A stretch of 52,734 nucleotides of DNA, taken from positions 1 to 52,734 of the forward strand of contig JAGCTZ010000129.1 in the NCBI GenBank assembly GCA_017963165.1, read 5' to 3'. A program made the position numbers and the translations under genes. A model generated the notes under the pieces. The model was given only the letters and a program-made list of their open reading frames with translations. It ran no database searches and was not told where the DNA came from. Below, piece by piece: positions 36,766 to 45,514 of the stretch. The stretch is from Treponema sp. GTDB taxonomy: Bacteria; Spirochaetota; Spirochaetia; Treponematales; Treponemataceae. The first letter of the stretch is position 1. The number at the start of each line of letters is the position of its first letter.

Positions 36766-36890
36766 GCGAGCCTCGCGACCAACAAGATCCAATAACCTCG
36801 AGTTTTTCCGCTTTTTTTGCGCAGCAACAAGTTCCCGCATTCCGGAGTTTTTGCGTTTTTTTGCGAAGCAAAAAATGCGAGCCTCGCGAG
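36766..36890. repeat. GC-rich intergenic repeat cluster
   Basis: The short palindrome GCGAGCCTCGCGA occurs at 36766-36778 and again at 36877-36889. Between them a unit beginning GAGTTTTT (36800 and 36845) is repeated with a 45-bp period and shares TTTTTTTGCG and an AGCAA end. No gene is supported here. The 269 bp between the acidic repeat gene and tRNA-Asn hold only this and the terminator. Confidence 0.7.
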
Positions 36891-36907
36891 CAAGCAAAAT
36901 ACTCCCA

Positions 36908-36946
36908 AAATAAAACAGGCTGTCCAAAGGACAGCCTGTTTTATTT
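36908..36946 (-). terminator. Strong rho-independent terminator after tRNA-Asn
   Basis: AAATAAAACAGGCTGTCC and GGACAGCCTGTTTTATTT (18-bp perfect arms) around an AAA loop. Flanking A/T runs make it usable on both strands. It starts 1 nt beyond the tRNA-Asn 3' end. Confidence 0.9.
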
Positions 36947-36947
36947 A

Positions 36948-37020
36948 CGGCTCTTGCTGGGCTTGAACCAGCGACACACGGATTAACAGTCCGTTGCTCT
37001 ACCGACTGAGCTAAAGAACC
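36948..37020 (-). tRNA. tRNA-Asn(GTT)
   Basis: 73 nt. Acceptor GGTTCTT pairs with AAGAGCC, discriminator G. D arm AGCTCAGTCGGTAGAGC. The anticodon loop CTGTTAA in the ACGGA/TCCGT stem gives GTT. T arm CTGGTTCAAGCCCAG. CCA is not encoded. Confidence 0.96.
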
Positions 37021-37042
37021 ACTCATTCTTGCGAATGTAGAA

Positions 37043-37074
37043 ATTATATTATAAAATAATTTAATTATTGTCAA
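37043..37074 (-). promoter_or_regulatory. Promoter of tRNA-Asn
   Basis: On the minus strand a perfect TTGACA (37074-37069), 15 nt, then TATAATATAAT (37053-37043). The same TTGACA-N15-TATAATATAAT arrangement precedes the tRNA-Ser genes at 52560. The best-spaced -10 would be the inner TAATAT. Confidence 0.75.
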
Positions 37075-37092
37075 TATACTGAGGTACATTTT

Positions 37093-37653
37093 ATGACAAA
37101 AACAGAGATTCGCACTCAAATAAAGGAACTCTGCCACCAGCAAAAAGAACTCCTGGCTCAAAAAAGCAGCCTTATTTGTGACAATATATTAAATTCTCAA
37201 GTATATAAACAGGCTGCAGACATATTTTCTTATATGGCGCTGCCCGACGAGGTTATCCTCACAAAAGTAATGCTCCAGGCAATAAAAGACGGAAAAAGGG
37301 TTGCCATTCCAAAAATCATCTCACAAACAGACAATATAATAAAGTTCTTTTATCTTGATAAAACAAAAAACCTGACAGAACAGACTGCAACCGGCACTTT
37401 TGGTATTTCCGAACCAGATGAAGAAATGCCGGCCACACCAGATAATTCACACAAAACTTTGATTCTTGTTCCAGGCCGCGCATTTACAAAAGAAGGTGAC
37501 AGGCTGGGACGAGGCAAAGGCTATTACGACAGATTCTTGAGTGAAATGAAAGGCAAAACAAACATCACACTTGCTGGTGTTTGTTTTGATTTTCAAATAA
37601 AAAAATCCCTGCCAACAGATGACAGGGATATTAAAATGGATATTATTTTTTAA
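37093..37653 (+). CDS. 5-formyltetrahydrofolate cyclo-ligase family protein
   Basis: 186 residues, the family's usual size. It converts 5-formyl-THF to 5,10-methenyl-THF using ATP, returning a storage folate to the active pool. Visible motifs are the N-terminal basic helix, IFSYMALPDEV, KRVAIPKI, the LILVPGRAFTKEGDRLGRGKGYYDRFL nucleotide and substrate loop, and the C-terminal LPTDDRDIKMDIIF. GAGG lies 8 nt before the ATG. The stop codon abuts, with no gap, the stop of the convergent OmpA-like gene. Confidence 0.9.
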   Translation: MTKTEIRTQIKELCHQQKELLAQKSSLICDNILNSQVYKQAADIFSYMALPDEVILTKVMLQAIKDGKRVAIPKIISQTDNIIKFFYLDKTKNLTEQTATGTFGISEPDEEMPATPDNSHKTLILVPGRAFTKEGDRLGRGKGYYDRFLSEMKGKTNITLAGVCFDFQIKKSLPTDDRDIKMDIIF

Positions 37654-40600
37654 TTATTTTACAAGAATAAATTCTACACGTCTGTTCTTCCAGTTGTTAT
37701 CCGAATCCTTAGGGTTTACAACAGGTTTTGTACCACCCATACCTTCGGTTGTAATGCTGGAAGCACTAACGCCTCTCTTAACAAGGTAAGTCTTAATTGC
37801 GTCGGCACGCTCTTTAGAAAGAGGTCCAAGAGCCCTACCCCATTCACGAGGATTATCAATTGTCTCTTCGTCAAGGTTGTCAGAAACGCGGTTAGCATGA
37901 CCCTGAATTGTAATCTTGTAATCAGAGAACTTCTTAAGGATTTCTGCAATACGGTTAAGAATTTCTACGTTCTTATCTGCCTGTTCTGCAGAAAGCTTAG
38001 TATTAGCATTCTGGAAGTTTGATTCGTCAGATTCAAAGATGATAGAAGGAACTGCCATCTTAAGAACGTTTCCTTCGCGGATAACAAGAACATCAACAGA
38101 AATAACACCTTCTACGCTGTTTGTCATTCCAAGATTATCTGTTACGGTAAATACATATGGATAATCCATAGCAGACTGAACGCGTTCTGCATTACCCTTT
38201 GAATCCTTCTGAACATTACTCAAACCATCCCAGATAATTCGTTCTGTAATCTGACTCTTTCCTTCTGTCTTCCAGAAAGTCTTTCCTTTTGATTTTGGAT
38301 CTGTAATTACAAATGACCAGTTCTTGATTTTTGCCATTGTAGCGCCGGTAAGCTTGATGAACAAATCATCGTCAATACCATCGTTATCTGGGCTAAAGTA
38401 TTCTGGTGCAGTCTGAACCTTAAGCTGTGGAGGAGTTGCAGTACAGATGAATGGAGAAGAAACAGCATTTACTCTGTTACCCTTCTTATAAACAACATTC
38501 AAGGTTCCTGTAAATGTTCCTTCGCATACATTACCACTCTTGTCGGCACCATTCCAGGTTATGCTTGCAGGAAGATTTGCGCTGTCCTTATCAGAAAGTG
38601 CATAAACCGAAGTTCCATCTTCGCGGCGAATATCAAAGTTCCATGAAAGAAGATCTTCTTTTACAGTAGTTCTGATTTCGAAAGTCTGAGTATCCACAAC
38701 CTTATCATTGTTAGGAGAAATACCTTCGTTTTCTGCAGTAAGGTAAATCTTTGTTTCGCGGTTATCAAGAACAAGACCGTTCAAATCTGTGCTGAAGCTG
38801 TTGCCTGCTTCATCAGTACTAAAGATTACAATGCTGTATTTTCCGTCAGGAGCAATGTTACCAGATTCATCGGTACCATCCCATACAAACTGACTCTTAG
38901 CACCACTCCAGGTATACTTCTTTACACTCTTTCCCTTTGAATCGCGAACATCGGCAGTCCAAAGCTTTTCTGCAGTTGCCTTAGAAAGCTTAACTGTAAT
39001 GTTATCCTGATTTCCATCATTATCTGGAGAGAAGTATGTCCAAGGAAGCTCCCATTCAAGAGAAGGGAATTTTGTATCAAGTTCAAAATCCTGTGTTGCA
39101 GCAGCGGCAGAAGAACCGTTTGCAGCAGTTACAGAAAGCTGTGCAGAATAGAAGCCGTCATCACAACGGGTATTATCATCGTCATTTCCGTTCCATACAA
39201 AGTTTGAAGGAAGTTTCTTGTTTTCTTTCTTAGAATAAACAACCTTTCCATTCTTGTCTTTGATGCTGAATTCATAAGAAGCAACATCCTTTGTCTGAGT
39301 AACAGGAGTGAAAGTAATTGTATCCTTTACCTTGTTGCCGTTTGGAGAGAAAGCAGTATCTGTCATAGCAAGCAGAAGCTGAGTTTCTGTTGTATCAAAG
39401 GTTACAAGGTCTGCAGAACGGGCTTCGCCGGCATTACCAGCAAGGTCTGTTGCAGTAAGAACAAGAACATACTGTCCCTTTTCTGCAATGCCACCCTTGT
39501 CTGTAACACCATTCCAGGTAATAGATTCAGGAGGATATTCACCAAGGTCATAAGTTCTTACGATTGTAGAACCATCAGCAGAACGGATTTCTGCCTTCCA
39601 TGAAGGAATAGGTGAACCGTTTGATGGTGTAATCATGATTGTATACTTTACATCAGATTTTGAACCGGCACCAAAAACCTTGTCCGAAGCACGAATCTGT
39701 GCAGCAGGCTTTTCGGTATCAAGAACAAATACTGGTGAAGAAATCTTTGCAGGAACATAACCGTTAAGATATTTAGCAGTTACATAAGCCTGATATTCTC
39801 CATCGGCAAGAGAATTACCTTTATCATCCTTTCCGTCAATTACGATAGAAGAAGGAGGAACAGCCCCCTGTGTTCTCTGATTGAAGGCCTTTACAACATT
39901 GCCGTTTTTGTCAGTAACACCAACTTCCCATTCTGTAAGCTTGTTACCGGTTTTTTCTTCCGGAACAGGAATTGTAACATTAAGGGTAATTGTCTTAAGG
40001 CTTGAATCTGTTCCCGGAGAGAAGTAACGAGAACCATCAATGTAAATATTTGTTGCAGGCTTTTCTGCAGAATAAATGATGTTTGTGATTGTTGTCTGTG
40101 GAGCAACGTTTCCTGCGCGGTCAGTTGCAGAAATTTCGTATGAATAAACTCCATCAGGAACCTGAGATTCATCATCGGCAATACCACGCCAGCTGAATTC
40201 TGCAGGCTCTGCATTTGTCCATTTGTAAGTACGAACAATTGTTCCATCAACAGCCTTGAAAACACCAAGCCATTCATCTTCTACAGAACCAGTCTGTTTG
40301 ATTTTAAGAGCAGATTTTGCACCTTCACCAAAAATCTTATCTGTAGGCTGATCAAGTTCAATATCAGGAGCAACAGTATCAACAACAACAGTATATTCCT
40401 TTGTTTTACCAACGTTACCGTTATCATCTGTAGCAGTTACATAGTAAGTGTAAGTTCCATCAGGGGCAGTTTCACCACTATTCATTACACCATTCCAGGT
40501 AACAGATTCAGGAACAGGAACACCTTCTTTTTTAGCAATAAGCTGCTTAAAGAATGATTTAAAACCAAGCTTAGAAGGAAGAGCAACTTTGTTTTCGATT

Positions 40601-40800
40601 GTACGAACAACTTCGCCGCTTTCGTTCATAATTATAAGACTCCAGCCCTGAACATAACGCTTATCAGAAATGTTCAATGGAATTACAAGTTCATCCTGAA
40701 TACCATCATTGTTAGGAGAAATGTACTTTTCTTTTGCAAAGCCAAGCCCTGCACATAAAGCCAGAATTGTAATGATTGAAATAAATCTTATTTTTCTCAT
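37654..40800 (-). CDS. Giant envelope protein: stacked FlgD-type Ig modules plus OmpA domain
   Basis: 1048 residues. A signal peptide (1-22) is followed by about six modules that each begin with a SPNNDG-like acidic, possibly Ca-binding loop (YISPNNDGIQDELV, YFSPDNDGNQDNI, GISPNNDKVVDTQ, YFSPDNDGIDDDL) and end in a FlgD-type Ig strand pattern (ITWNGVMNSGETAPDGTYTYYVTA and relatives). The C-terminal about 130 residues are an OmpA peptidoglycan-binding domain (IQGHANRVSD; LSKERADAIKTYLVKRGV; NRRVEFILVK). It probably links the outer membrane to peptidoglycan. Its ATG overlaps the stop of the beta-barrel gene (ATGA). Confidence 0.85.
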   Translation of the reverse strand: MRKIRFISIITILALCAGLGFAKEKYISPNNDGIQDELVIPLNISDKRYVQGWSLIIMNESGEVVRTIENKVALPSKLGFKSFFKQLIAKKEGVPVPESVTWNGVMNSGETAPDGTYTYYVTATDDNGNVGKTKEYTVVVDTVAPDIELDQPTDKIFGEGAKSALKIKQTGSVEDEWLGVFKAVDGTIVRTYKWTNAEPAEFSWRGIADDESQVPDGVYSYEISATDRAGNVAPQTTITNIIYSAEKPATNIYIDGSRYFSPGTDSSLKTITLNVTIPVPEEKTGNKLTEWEVGVTDKNGNVVKAFNQRTQGAVPPSSIVIDGKDDKGNSLADGEYQAYVTAKYLNGYVPAKISSPVFVLDTEKPAAQIRASDKVFGAGSKSDVKYTIMITPSNGSPIPSWKAEIRSADGSTIVRTYDLGEYPPESITWNGVTDKGGIAEKGQYVLVLTATDLAGNAGEARSADLVTFDTTETQLLLAMTDTAFSPNGNKVKDTITFTPVTQTKDVASYEFSIKDKNGKVVYSKKENKKLPSNFVWNGNDDDNTRCDDGFYSAQLSVTAANGSSAAAATQDFELDTKFPSLEWELPWTYFSPDNDGNQDNITVKLSKATAEKLWTADVRDSKGKSVKKYTWSGAKSQFVWDGTDESGNIAPDGKYSIVIFSTDEAGNSFSTDLNGLVLDNRETKIYLTAENEGISPNNDKVVDTQTFEIRTTVKEDLLSWNFDIRREDGTSVYALSDKDSANLPASITWNGADKSGNVCEGTFTGTLNVVYKKGNRVNAVSSPFICTATPPQLKVQTAPEYFSPDNDGIDDDLFIKLTGATMAKIKNWSFVITDPKSKGKTFWKTEGKSQITERIIWDGLSNVQKDSKGNAERVQSAMDYPYVFTVTDNLGMTNSVEGVISVDVLVIREGNVLKMAVPSIIFESDESNFQNANTKLSAEQADKNVEILNRIAEILKKFSDYKITIQGHANRVSDNLDEETIDNPREWGRALGPLSKERADAIKTYLVKRGVSASSITTEGMGGTKPVVNPKDSDNNWKNRRVEFILVK

Positions 40801-41903
40801 TTTGCATCTCCTACAACAGGAATTGTCTGAACAGCAGAATCTTCGTCTTCATCATCAAGCCAGAGCTTAATAACAGGAGGAGTTTCGTCCTTAAGACCAA
40901 GGTTTACATCAACACCGGCAGAAACAGCATTTATAGTATTATTAAACTGCTTCCATGCAACAGTTGCCGACATTTCACTCTGACTCCAACCGTTCTTCTG
41001 AAGATAGTCGTTATTCTTAACATCAAAAGTAAAGCGAAATGTAAGACCAACAGAAGGCATTACATTTTTTGCGCCATTAACAAGCTCAACAATATTCAGT
41101 TTTTCGGAAACGCTTATAAAAAGCATATCCTTAACAGCAAACTGAAGTCCCATATCTGTGATAAGATTCATGAAGGCTGGAGTTGTAAGATCAAAAGCAA
41201 AACCAAGTTTGATAATATCATTCTGAACAAGAGTTCCGGCAATACCGGCTTTTACAGTAGCAATTGTAGGAAGTGAACTTACAGCCTTTTCCGGATCCAA
41301 ACCAGGAAGTGTTGTAGCTCCAAAGTTCTTTCCAAGATTAAGAACAGAAACGCCGTAGCGGAAATCCTTAAGGAATCCAAGATTGCCGTAAGTGTAAACA
41401 AAACCAATGTTAGCAGAAAGATCCCAGTCTGTACCTGCGCCCCAGAAAATACCTGAGTTTATGTTTGCACCAACTATAAGTCTGTCTGTAATTTCTTTTG
41501 CAAGACCAAACTTAAAGTTAAAGCTGTCGCCCAGATTCATTTCATTAAATGGAACCATTGTGCCGTTTCCATAACCACTGAAAACAAAGCGTTTGAAAGG
41601 AATAAGGATTCCAGCCTGAAAAGCATTACCATAACGCTTGCTGTTTGCTTTATCAGAAGAAACTAAACCTGTATAAGCCAGGTTCAGATCTACTCGCTGT
41701 TCTTTTGCAGTAAGAGCCGGATTTGCTCCAAGCGAATCAGGACTTGCATAGAACAAAGCTCCGCCGACACTTGATGAACCGTTTATCAACTGATGAGGGC
41801 TTGAGAGCTCAAAAAGATTGTCGCCATAAACAGGCGGATTGTAGGCATTCACAGCAGACAGAACAAGAATAAGTACCGCCGCTGCACAAGATAATTTTTT
41901 CAT
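40797..41903 (-). CDS. Outer-membrane beta-barrel-like protein
   Basis: About 368 residues. A signal peptide (MKKLSCAAAVLILVLSAVNA) is followed by a protein of alternating hydrophobic and Gly/aromatic strands with the early motif SPDSLGANPALTA, resembling PorV/UPF0164 or FadL-like treponemal outer-membrane proteins. The family was judged by eye. The C-terminus is unusually acidic (LWLDDEDEDS). A frame from 41939 exists, but the ATG at 41903 with AGGAG upstream starts the signal peptide. It is coupled to the OmpA/Ig gene by a 4-nt overlap, so the two may form an envelope complex. Confidence 0.75.
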   Translation of the reverse strand: MKKLSCAAAVLILVLSAVNAYNPPVYGDNLFELSSPHQLINGSSSVGGALFYASPDSLGANPALTAKEQRVDLNLAYTGLVSSDKANSKRYGNAFQAGILIPFKRFVFSGYGNGTMVPFNEMNLGDSFNFKFGLAKEITDRLIVGANINSGIFWGAGTDWDLSANIGFVYTYGNLGFLKDFRYGVSVLNLGKNFGATTLPGLDPEKAVSSLPTIATVKAGIAGTLVQNDIIKLGFAFDLTTPAFMNLITDMGLQFAVKDMLFISVSEKLNIVELVNGAKNVMPSVGLTFRFTFDVKNNDYLQKNGWSQSEMSATVAWKQFNNTINAVSAGVDVNLGLKDETPPVIKLWLDDEDEDSAVQTIPVVGDAK

Positions 41904-42071
41904 CTTATCTTTTCTCCTCGTAAAAAAATATAGGTACACTTTTTCGTCTATACTTGTAATATCTATTTATTATAAACAATAAAAACATTTTGTGCCATAT
42001 ATAAAATAATTATGCAGTGTAAGCATTTATATTGTATAATATTAGCATTGGAAAACTAACTGGAGAATAAA

Positions 42072-43685
42072 ATGAAGCGCAAATTCAAGATTTCGATACT
42101 TGAGGTAGAGCTGGTTGTTGCAACCTTTTTATTTGGTGTGTTCATGTGTGCCGTAAACAGCCTTAGCGGTTACAGAGAATTCAAACAGGAACTCGAAAAC
42201 ATGTACGGCGACATTACCATTCAACTTGCCAAAACAGGCGCAAGTTACATTCATGTCGACAGTATTCCATATTGGCTTAAGCATGACCCCGATGAAGAAT
42301 GGGAAGAAACAAACCAGAAGCTTGATATTCTTACAAACACCTCTGATCTTGCCTATATTTATGTAAGCGTAATTTCATCAGACTACACAAAGCGTACTTA
42401 CGTTTTTGATACAGTGAACAAGCTTTCGCTTGAAGCAGGCAGTACAGTTATTCCTTTTGGAAAAGTTAGTTCGCTAGAAGGCAAAGACGAAGAATATATA
42501 AACAATCTAAGAACTGTTATAGAAGAAGGCAAAAACTACACTTCGTTTACCTATAAAGATGAAGGTGGTCATGTAACAACAGCAATTCCTCTATTTGGTA
42601 CAAACGGCAAAGTCACGGCAATCATGAGTATTGTAAAACCCATGAATGAAGTAAAAGGACACAAAAGAAATTTCCTTCGTTCAATAATCATTTCGGCAAT
42701 TTTACTTACGCTGCTGTTTTTGACTTTCTATGCCCTGCTGCTTCATATGTGGATTGTAAGACCAATTCTTTCTGTAACTTACGAAACCTCACATTTTGCA
42801 GAACATCATGGCGAACTTTCGGGCAGACTTAAAACAGTAAAGCAGCATAACGAAATAGGAAAGCTTGCAAAATCTGTAGAAAAAATGAGCCGCGACATGA
42901 ACAAATATATAGAAGATTTAACGCAGGCAACGGCAGAAAAGGAAAGACTTGGGGCTGAACTAAATGTTGCTACACAGATTCAGGCAGAAATGCTTCCAAG
43001 GGTTTTCCCGCCATACGAAAATCATCAGGAAATTGAACTTTTTGCCTGCATGGAACCAGCTAAAGAAGTTGGCGGCGACTTTTATGATTTTTACATGATT
43101 GATGATGACCACTTTGCAATGGTTGTAGGAGATGTAAGCGGCAAGGGAGTTCCGGCGGCACTTTTCATGGTAATTACAAAAACACTTTTAAAAGACGCTT
43201 CGGCACATTCAAAGAATCCGGCAGAAATTTTTGAACGCGTAAATTCAATTCTTTGCGAAGGAAACGAATCTGGCCTTTTTGTTACCTGCTGGATGGGAAT
43301 TATTTCACTTTCTACAGGCGAGCTTAATTTTGCAAACGCAGGCCACACTGCCCCAATCATAAAAACAGAAGGCGAAACAAAATATCTTTCTACAAAGCCA
43401 AACCTTATGCTTGCAGCAATGGACGGCATTCCTTACACAAGCCACAGCATCAAAATGAACAAAGGCGACGGGTTGTTCCTTTACACCGACGGAATTACAG
43501 AAGCAACAAATGCCTACGACGAGCTTTATGGCGAAAACAGGCTTTTATATATCCTAAAATCATTACAGGAAGAAAAAACACCACGCGATATTCTTGGAAT
43601 TGTCCGCAATGATTTAAATGATTTTGTACTTGATGCCCCGCAATTTGATGATATAACAATGCTGGCAATGACGTACAAGAAGTAA
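42072..43685 (+). CDS. Membrane sensor serine phosphatase (HAMP + SpoIIE/RsbU PP2C)
   Basis: 537 residues. TM1 (about 9-27), an extracytoplasmic sensor region (30-200), TM2 (about 204-226), HAMP (to about 285), a short coiled coil (ATAEKERLGAELNVATQIQAEMLP) and a C-terminal SpoIIE-type phosphatase (AKEVGGDFYDFYMIDDDHFAM, VGDVSGKGVPAALFM, FANAGHTAPII, FLYTDGITEA, FDDITMLAM). It should dephosphorylate a STAS-domain antagonist, such as the one encoded at 44119-44421, after sensing an external signal. GGAG precedes the ATG, and TATAAT near 42036 is the likely -10. Confidence 0.92.
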   Translation: MKRKFKISILEVELVVATFLFGVFMCAVNSLSGYREFKQELENMYGDITIQLAKTGASYIHVDSIPYWLKHDPDEEWEETNQKLDILTNTSDLAYIYVSVISSDYTKRTYVFDTVNKLSLEAGSTVIPFGKVSSLEGKDEEYINNLRTVIEEGKNYTSFTYKDEGGHVTTAIPLFGTNGKVTAIMSIVKPMNEVKGHKRNFLRSIIISAILLTLLFLTFYALLLHMWIVRPILSVTYETSHFAEHHGELSGRLKTVKQHNEIGKLAKSVEKMSRDMNKYIEDLTQATAEKERLGAELNVATQIQAEMLPRVFPPYENHQEIELFACMEPAKEVGGDFYDFYMIDDDHFAMVVGDVSGKGVPAALFMVITKTLLKDASAHSKNPAEIFERVNSILCEGNESGLFVTCWMGIISLSTGELNFANAGHTAPIIKTEGETKYLSTKPNLMLAAMDGIPYTSHSIKMNKGDGLFLYTDGITEATNAYDELYGENRLLYILKSLQEEKTPRDILGIVRNDLNDFVLDAPQFDDITMLAMTYKK

Positions 43686-43699
43686 TTACAAGGAGAAAT

Positions 43700-44122
43700 A
43701 TGGAACTTACGTTCAAGGCCGATGACAAACAATTAGAATCAGTACTCGACTTTATACACCAGCAGCTGCCACCCGACTGCGAAACAGATCTGCTGTATAA
43801 AATAGACCTTGCCGCCGAAGAAATCTTTGTGAATATTGCGCACTACGCCTACAAAGACAAGCTGCCCGCAGGACAAACAGGGGATGTATATCTAAGCTGC
43901 ACAATGGAAAACGATATGCTCTGTATTATCTTTCGTGATACGGGAGTTCCTTTTAATCCGTTAGTGCGTCCAGACCCGGATATCACACTTTCGGCACAAG
44001 ACCGCAGCATTGGTGGACTTGGAATTTATCTTACCAAAAAATACATGGACAGCGTTGAATACCGCTACGAAGGAGACCAGAACATTTTAACATTAAAAAA
44101 GATGATTTTAAGATGCCACTAA
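43700..44122 (+). CDS. RsbW-like anti-sigma factor serine kinase
   Basis: 140 residues, a GHKL ATPase fold. The N box is DLAAEEIFVNIAHYAY, with DTGVPFNP and GGLGIYLTKK as the ATP-lid motifs. It would phosphorylate the STAS antagonist and sequester a target, either a sigma factor or another partner. It is 14 nt after the phosphatase gene with an AAGGAG site. Its last bases overlap the last bases of the convergent STAS gene. Confidence 0.88.
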   Translation: MELTFKADDKQLESVLDFIHQQLPPDCETDLLYKIDLAAEEIFVNIAHYAYKDKLPAGQTGDVYLSCTMENDMLCIIFRDTGVPFNPLVRPDPDITLSAQDRSIGGLGIYLTKKYMDSVEYRYEGDQNILTLKKMILRCH

Positions 44123-44421
44123 GCTTCGATTGTCAGAATACTGTCCATTCCGGTTGCAACAAGCACCTGATGACAGAAAGAAGAAGGCGATTTTATAATC
44201 ATTTTTCCGCCGGAAGGCAGCATAAGCTTATGTGCAAGCAGAATAACACGAAGCCCCGAGCTTGAAACATACTGAACACCTTTCATGTTAAGATAAAGTG
44301 TCTGTGTCTGAGGAGCAACTTCCTTAAGCTTTACTTCGAGCTCCGGAGCTGTACCGGTGTCAAGACGACCTTCTACAACAAGTTCTATAGAAATTGGGGT
44401 TCTGTTTTCTGTAATAGTCAT
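44119..44421 (-). CDS. STAS-domain anti-sigma factor antagonist
   Basis: About 100 residues, a single STAS domain: ELVVEGRLDTGTAPELE, LYLNMKGVQYVSSSGLRVILLAHKL with the phosphorylatable Ser region (SSSGLR), then GGKMIIKS. It is the substrate of the RsbW-like kinase and RsbU-like phosphatase. The second ATG (44421) is preferred because AGAGG is 8 nt upstream; the first (44427) is too close. Unusually for an rsb-type set, it is on the opposite strand and overlaps the kinase gene tail by 4 nt. Confidence 0.88.
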   Translation of the reverse strand: MTITENRTPISIELVVEGRLDTGTAPELEVKLKEVAPQTQTLYLNMKGVQYVSSSGLRVILLAHKLMLPSGGKMIIKSPSSFCHQVLVATGMDSILTIEA

Positions 44422-44439
44422 ATACATTTCCTCTTAAAA

Positions 44440-44462
44440 GTGGTTTCGACAAGCTCAACCAC
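44440..44462. repeat. Small hairpin repeat with TTCGACAAGCTCA core, second copy
   Basis: GTGGT (44440-44444), core TTCGACAAGCTCA (44445-44457), ACCAC (44458-44462), with perfect 5-bp arms. The core equals that at 25928-25940 while the arms differ. It lies between the stop of the SUMF gene and the start of the STAS gene, upstream of the STAS ribosome site. Confidence 0.75.
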
Positions 44463-44467
44463 CGCAA

Positions 44468-45448
44468 TTACATTGTTTCACTTACTGCACTGCAGACAAC
44501 TCTAAAGCCTAAGTTACTGCTCTTGCCGCTTGGAACACTTCCGCTGCGGTAAAAAACAGTACACTGCTGTGCATCATCAAGCCAGCTTCCGCCACGCTTA
44601 ACATGCATATCGCCGGAGCTTGGTCCATGAGGGTTTGTCTGAGCACCCGAAGCCAGGTTTGGAGCATAATAATCCCAGCACCATTCTGCAACATTTCCGC
44701 ACATATCATAAAGATTAAGGCTGTTAGGATCTTTTGTTGCAACATCATGTGTTGTAATACCGCTGTTTTCGCCATACCAGGCAACCTGATTTATATTTGC
44801 ACTACCCGCATACGGAGTTGGAGAAGAACCTCGTCCATCCCGGGCAGCAAATTCCCATTCTGCTTCTGTAGGAAGTCTGTAGCCGTTTGCAAGGAAATTG
44901 CACACAATACGCTTCCAGACAGGACTTGTTGCTTCAAAACCACTTAAATCTGTAGTTGTACCAATGCTGTAGCAAGGAGTAAGACCATTAAGACGGCTGA
45001 GCATATTGCAGTAAATGATTGCTTCACACCAGTTAACGCATTCAACAGGTCTGTTTTCGCCCTGAAGCTTAGAAGGATTTTTACCCATGATATATGAATA
45101 CTGCAGCTGAGTTACAGGAACTTCTGACATATAAAAGCCAACAAGAGTAATAAGGCTGTTCATAGTTCCACCGCCCATTACAAACTGACCGCCAGGAATC
45201 AAAATCATTTTTGGATTTTTTCCAAGCTGAACACGAGGCTTTGCATCTTTGTCAAAGGAGCTTTCGTCACCTTCTTTAATGACTTTTACAGGAACACCAC
45301 ATCTTGAACAGAATTTATCAACGGCACTAAGGGCATTGCCACATTCAGTACAGTTTCTAAAAACCTTTACGTCGCCCACCGGAAACCCGCAGTTAAAACA
45401 GAAATGGGCTTCTTCCGGCAGCTCTGTATTACATTTATCACATTTCAT
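44468..45448 (-). CDS. Zinc-ribbon and SUMF1/formylglycine-generating-like domain protein
   Basis: About 326 residues. Two N-terminal zinc ribbons (CDKCNTELPEEAHFCFNCG and CTECGNALSAVDKFCSRCG) are followed by a SUMF1/FGE-type domain (MILIPGGQFVMGGG, GYRLPTEAEWEFAARDG, LYDMCGNVAEWCWDYY, KRGGSWLDD, LGFRVV). Members range from formylglycine enzymes to binding proteins; no sulfatase gene is nearby, so the role is open. A frame runs back to 45526, but the ATG at 45448 opens the first ribbon. It lacks a ribosome site and has a TATAAT exactly 6 nt upstream (leaderless). Confidence 0.85.
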   Translation of the reverse strand: MKCDKCNTELPEEAHFCFNCGFPVGDVKVFRNCTECGNALSAVDKFCSRCGVPVKVIKEGDESSFDKDAKPRVQLGKNPKMILIPGGQFVMGGGTMNSLITLVGFYMSEVPVTQLQYSYIMGKNPSKLQGENRPVECVNWCEAIIYCNMLSRLNGLTPCYSIGTTTDLSGFEATSPVWKRIVCNFLANGYRLPTEAEWEFAARDGRGSSPTPYAGSANINQVAWYGENSGITTHDVATKDPNSLNLYDMCGNVAEWCWDYYAPNLASGAQTNPHGPSSGDMHVKRGGSWLDDAQQCTVFYRSGSVPSGKSSNLGFRVVCSAVSETM

Positions 45449-45454
45449 AAGATT

Positions 45455-45483
45455 ATTATAACACCATAAGAACAAATTGACTA
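45455..45483 (-). promoter_or_regulatory. Leaderless promoter for the zinc-ribbon/SUMF gene
   Basis: On the minus strand TAGTCA (45483-45478), 17 nt, TATAAT (45460-45455), AATCTT, then ATG at 45448. Predicted transcription start is the A of ATG. Confidence 0.6.
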
Positions 45484-45514
45484 GAATTTTATTGCCGCCA
45501 TTAAGGTATATTAA

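Noticed and set aside
36715..37161. A 148-codon minus-strand gene
   Set aside because: It runs through the whole tRNA-Asn, its terminator and the repeat cluster and has no family features.
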